From assembly GCA_049697115.1 (NCBI GenBank), contig JBAVVD010000018.1, forward strand, positions 1 to 34,716: a DNA stretch of 34,716 nucleotides, in the 5' to 3' direction. Numbering within the stretch: position 1 is the stretch's first letter; each line of letters opens with the position of its first letter. Origin of the DNA: JBAVVD01 sp049697115. GTDB lineage: Bacteria; Acidobacteriota; Aminicenantia; Aminicenantales; UBA4085. Below are positions 33,241-34,716 of this stretch, in pieces. The notes under the pieces are model-generated. The model saw nothing but the letters and a program-made list of their open reading frames with translations, was not told where the DNA came from and did no database searches. Made by a program: the position numbers and the translations under genes.

Positions 33241-33456
33241 TTATAAGTCTTCCGGTTTCAATCCCGTCTTCTTTGCAATTCTCGCAAGCATACGAGGACC
33301 AATTTCTTCTCTATCGTGAAAAGCAAAAACATAATCAGCCCAGCCAGAACGACTCAATACTTTGTGTGATGTGCCTGATTGGCGTTTAGTTGACCAACCG
33401 ATACGAAGCAAGGCTGAAAGTACTAATCGTGCTCTCGTTGAAGGCCATTGACTCAT
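33241..33456 (-). CDS. hicA: HicA-like toxin
   Basis: A 71-residue HicA-type mRNA interferase with the double-stranded-RNA-binding-like fold. The motif 'RIGWSTKRQSGTSHKVLSR' contains the catalytic His in GTSHKVL. 'YVFAFHDREEIGPRMLARIAKKTGL' is the family's second half. In this family the toxin cleaves mRNA until neutralised by HicB. The start ATG shares one base with the hicB stop (TAATG), so the two are translationally coupled. The order is antitoxin first, the reverse of the E. coli K-12 pair. Confidence 0.88.
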   Translation of the reverse strand: MSQWPSTRARLVLSALLRIGWSTKRQSGTSHKVLSRSGWADYVFAFHDREEIGPRMLARIAKKTGLKPEDL

Positions 33457-33653
33457 TAAGCGACCGCAAAGACTTCCTTCAGTTCCGGGATTTCCTCTCC
33501 ATGTTCAAGTCTGTCGGCCATGACCCTGAGTGCAAGAGCCTTTGCTTTGGCAACGGCTTCTTCCCGAGTCTTTCCATAGGTCATGACGCCGGGCAGATCA
33601 TGAATCTCGGCGATCCAACGACCGTCATCTTCTCTTTCGGTTTCGACAATCAT
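33456..33653 (-). CDS. hicB: HicB-like antitoxin
   Basis: A 65-residue short HicB antitoxin with the partially degraded RNase H fold only: 'MIVETEREDDGRWIAEIHDLPGVMTYGKTREEAVAKAKALALRVMADRLEHGE'. It lacks the C-terminal ribbon-helix-helix or HTH DNA-binding domain of longer HicB proteins, so it may not repress its own promoter. The ATG at 33653 is preferred over a GTG two codons upstream because GAGG lies 8 nt before it. It lies immediately left of an attC-like site. Confidence 0.88.
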   Translation of the reverse strand: MIVETEREDDGRWIAEIHDLPGVMTYGKTREEAVAKAKALALRVMADRLEHGEEIPELKEVFAVA

Positions 33654-33714
33654 TTCCACAACCTCTGAAAGAAATTATATCAATAAGCTTAGAGGAGAGC
33701 AATCTTTGTTATCC

Positions 33715-33809
33715 GCCGAACGCATCGATCAGCGGCGGGACAAGCGGCGCGACCATTGCCCCGCAAGGGGCGTGACTCGCAGGACCGCCCGCTGCATCGA
33801 GAGTTAGAC
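33715..33809 (+). mobile_element. attC-like integron recombination site 1
   Basis: A 95-bp imperfect palindrome bounded by GCCGAAC (33715-33721, R'' box, one mismatch to RYYYAAC) and GTTAGAC (33803-33809, R' box, perfect GTTRRRY). Inside, CAGCGGCGGGAC and GACCGCCCGCTG act as L''/L' arms with unpaired bases. A central hairpin gcccc/ggggc lies around 33757-33771. Size and layout are those of integron cassette attC sites. Confidence 0.7.
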
Positions 33810-33834
33810 TCCAGACAACTCCATCATGCGAATC

Positions 33835-34425
33835 TCAAACCTCCAGTGCCGGAGGAAGCCCCCGGAACATTTCCCACGAACCGATTGCCACAGCTATAGG
33901 AGCTTCTTTCGACATGCGCGGGCGGTAGCGAATCCCACGATCCTGGAAATCTCCAACAGGGCCTTTTTGCCCGTATAGATGAGCAGCAATTGCACCTTCA
34001 ATACGTTCCCGAAGGCGGCGATCATATTGCAACGGGGCGAGAAAGAATCGGTAAATATTGATCAGGTCTAGAATGGCGGGCCATAGTTCAGGTGCTTTTA
34101 CGACAAAGTCAGCTACCGTTGTTCGCTCAGCAGGATCATATCGTCCCGGCCACAAGGGGATTTTCATGCCGTGACGGAACTCGCTCGGCGAGTAAATATG
34201 GTAGCCTCCGGAGCAGTGTTCACGAAAATGCTCCAGCATCCGCGTTTCGAAATCTCGTCCCGTCTCGCCGACGTAATAAACAAGCTCAGATCCTTCAACG
34301 GAGATAGTCCACATGTAGATCCCGGATTGGCGCGCGACTGTCGCACCGAAGATCGATGGGGCCTCCGCGCTCCCGCGCCACGAAAAGGGACCGAAGAAAT
34401 CCAATATGATCGTTTCTTCTGCCAT
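33835..34425 (-). CDS. GIY-YIG nuclease-domain protein in an integron-like cassette
   Basis: A 196-residue protein with a GIY-YIG nuclease core: 'SGIYMWTISVEGSELVYYVGETGRDFETRMLEHF' holds the GIY (about 35-37) and YVG elements and the catalytic-type Arg. A later Glu ('LRERIEGAIAAHLY') could be the metal ligand. The rest is not recognisable and may recognise a substrate. The gene fills the space between two attC-like sites almost exactly: its stop is 25 bp from the left site and its ATG 13 bp from the right one. It is read against the attC orientation, so it would need its own promoter. Function (defence, DNA processing, other) cannot be told. Confidence 0.78.
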   Translation of the reverse strand: MAEETIILDFFGPFSWRGSAEAPSIFGATVARQSGIYMWTISVEGSELVYYVGETGRDFETRMLEHFREHCSGGYHIYSPSEFRHGMKIPLWPGRYDPAERTTVADFVVKAPELWPAILDLINIYRFFLAPLQYDRRLRERIEGAIAAHLYGQKGPVGDFQDRGIRYRPRMSKEAPIAVAIGSWEMFRGLPPALEV

Positions 34426-34438
34426 GATTACTGCCGGA

Positions 34439-34496
34439 GTCTAACGTTAGGGGTCAGCGGTGGCTGTAAGCCATCCGCTGGAGTGATTTGTTAGAT
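34439..34496 (+). mobile_element. attC-like integron recombination site 2
   Basis: A 58-bp site bounded by GTCTAAC (34439-34445, perfect RYYYAAC) and GTTAGAT (34490-34496, perfect GTTRRRY). Between them CAGCGGTGGCT (34455-34465) pairs with AGCCA-T-CCGCTG (34469-34480), leaving a single bulged T and a 3-nt loop. The extrahelical base and size close to 59 bp are hallmarks of attC sites. Confidence 0.75.
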
Positions 34497-34716
34497 CGAG
34501 TTTAAATTTTTAGCAATTTATTGTCAAAAAGAGCCTTAATAACAGGAATTTGGTTGTTATGCTTTTTTTCTAGGTTTTCTTTGCATTTTACAGGTCGTCA
34601 CGAAACTCTAACTCATTATATATGAATAAGTTACAAGGGATGGGTTTTCATTTTTCCTAACTTTCTTTAACTCATTTAATATCAATATAATACGTGGGCA
34701 TTTTTGGTTCAAAAGG
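34497..34716. other. AT-rich right end, no gene seen
   Basis: The last 220 bp are AT-rich with many stops in every frame and no ribosome site. They could be the start of another cassette or the chromosomal flank of the attC array. Confidence 0.4.

Noticed and set aside
33180..33250. Third attC site left of hicA
   Set aside because: GCCGAA/TTCGGC and cttataat/attataag repeats exist, but there is no GTTRRRY box and no L'/L'' pair, so a cassette boundary cannot be claimed.

Overview
This window looks like a piece of a Gram-negative bacterial chromosome of middling G+C. The mix of exported TPR-CHAT proteins, ECF sigma / zinc-finger anti-sigma pairs, an S9D peptidase and a fused his operon would suit an Acidobacteriota or Aminicenantota-type lineage. 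There is no rRNA or marker gene here, so the placement is only a suggestion.

Layout. (1) 1-4.7 kb: a possible insertion-sequence end, an exported S9D (glutamyl endopeptidase-type) peptidase, an exported GyrI-like effector-binding protein, a short QueG-like iron-sulfur protein and ndk. (2) 4.9-15.3 kb: a small exported protein and an exported, C-terminally anchored TPR-CHAT protease-like protein with a structured leader. Then come a hyaluronan-synthase-like GT2, a sigma-54 activator without a receiver domain, a divergent sigma factor / membrane anti-sigma pair, and a second exported TPR-CHAT paralogue. This is the best candidate for an undescribed system: the exported proteases would sit on the same side of the membrane as the anti-sigma C-terminal domain. 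(3) 15.5-17.9 kb: an ECF sigma - anti-sigma - DUF4097 operon read leftward, with a candidate ECF-type autoregulatory promoter. (4) 18.1-24.6 kb: a large soluble PAS/GAF histidine kinase, then a leftward group of PiT phosphate permease, its DUF47 partner, a Mut7-C protein and a UreH/NiCoT-like metal transporter with a His-rich loop, followed by tRNA-Ala(CGC).

(5) 25.1-32.5 kb: a complete histidine operon, hisG - hisC::HAD - hisB - hisH - hisF - hisA::I::E - hisD. Every junction overlaps, so the ten steps are packed into seven proteins. It is preceded by a near-consensus promoter whose predicted start point falls on the ATG of a 25-codon leader peptide with four His codons in a run of five. A second 35-codon ORF overlaps the hisG start. 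This looks like histidine-dependent attenuation from a leaderless leader peptide.

(6) 33.2-34.5 kb: two attC-like sites bounding a GIY-YIG gene, with a hicBA toxin-antitoxin pair next to them and no integrase in view (a CALIN-like integron remnant). All of these genes run against the attC orientation. The 32.5-33.2 kb stretch has no convincing gene.
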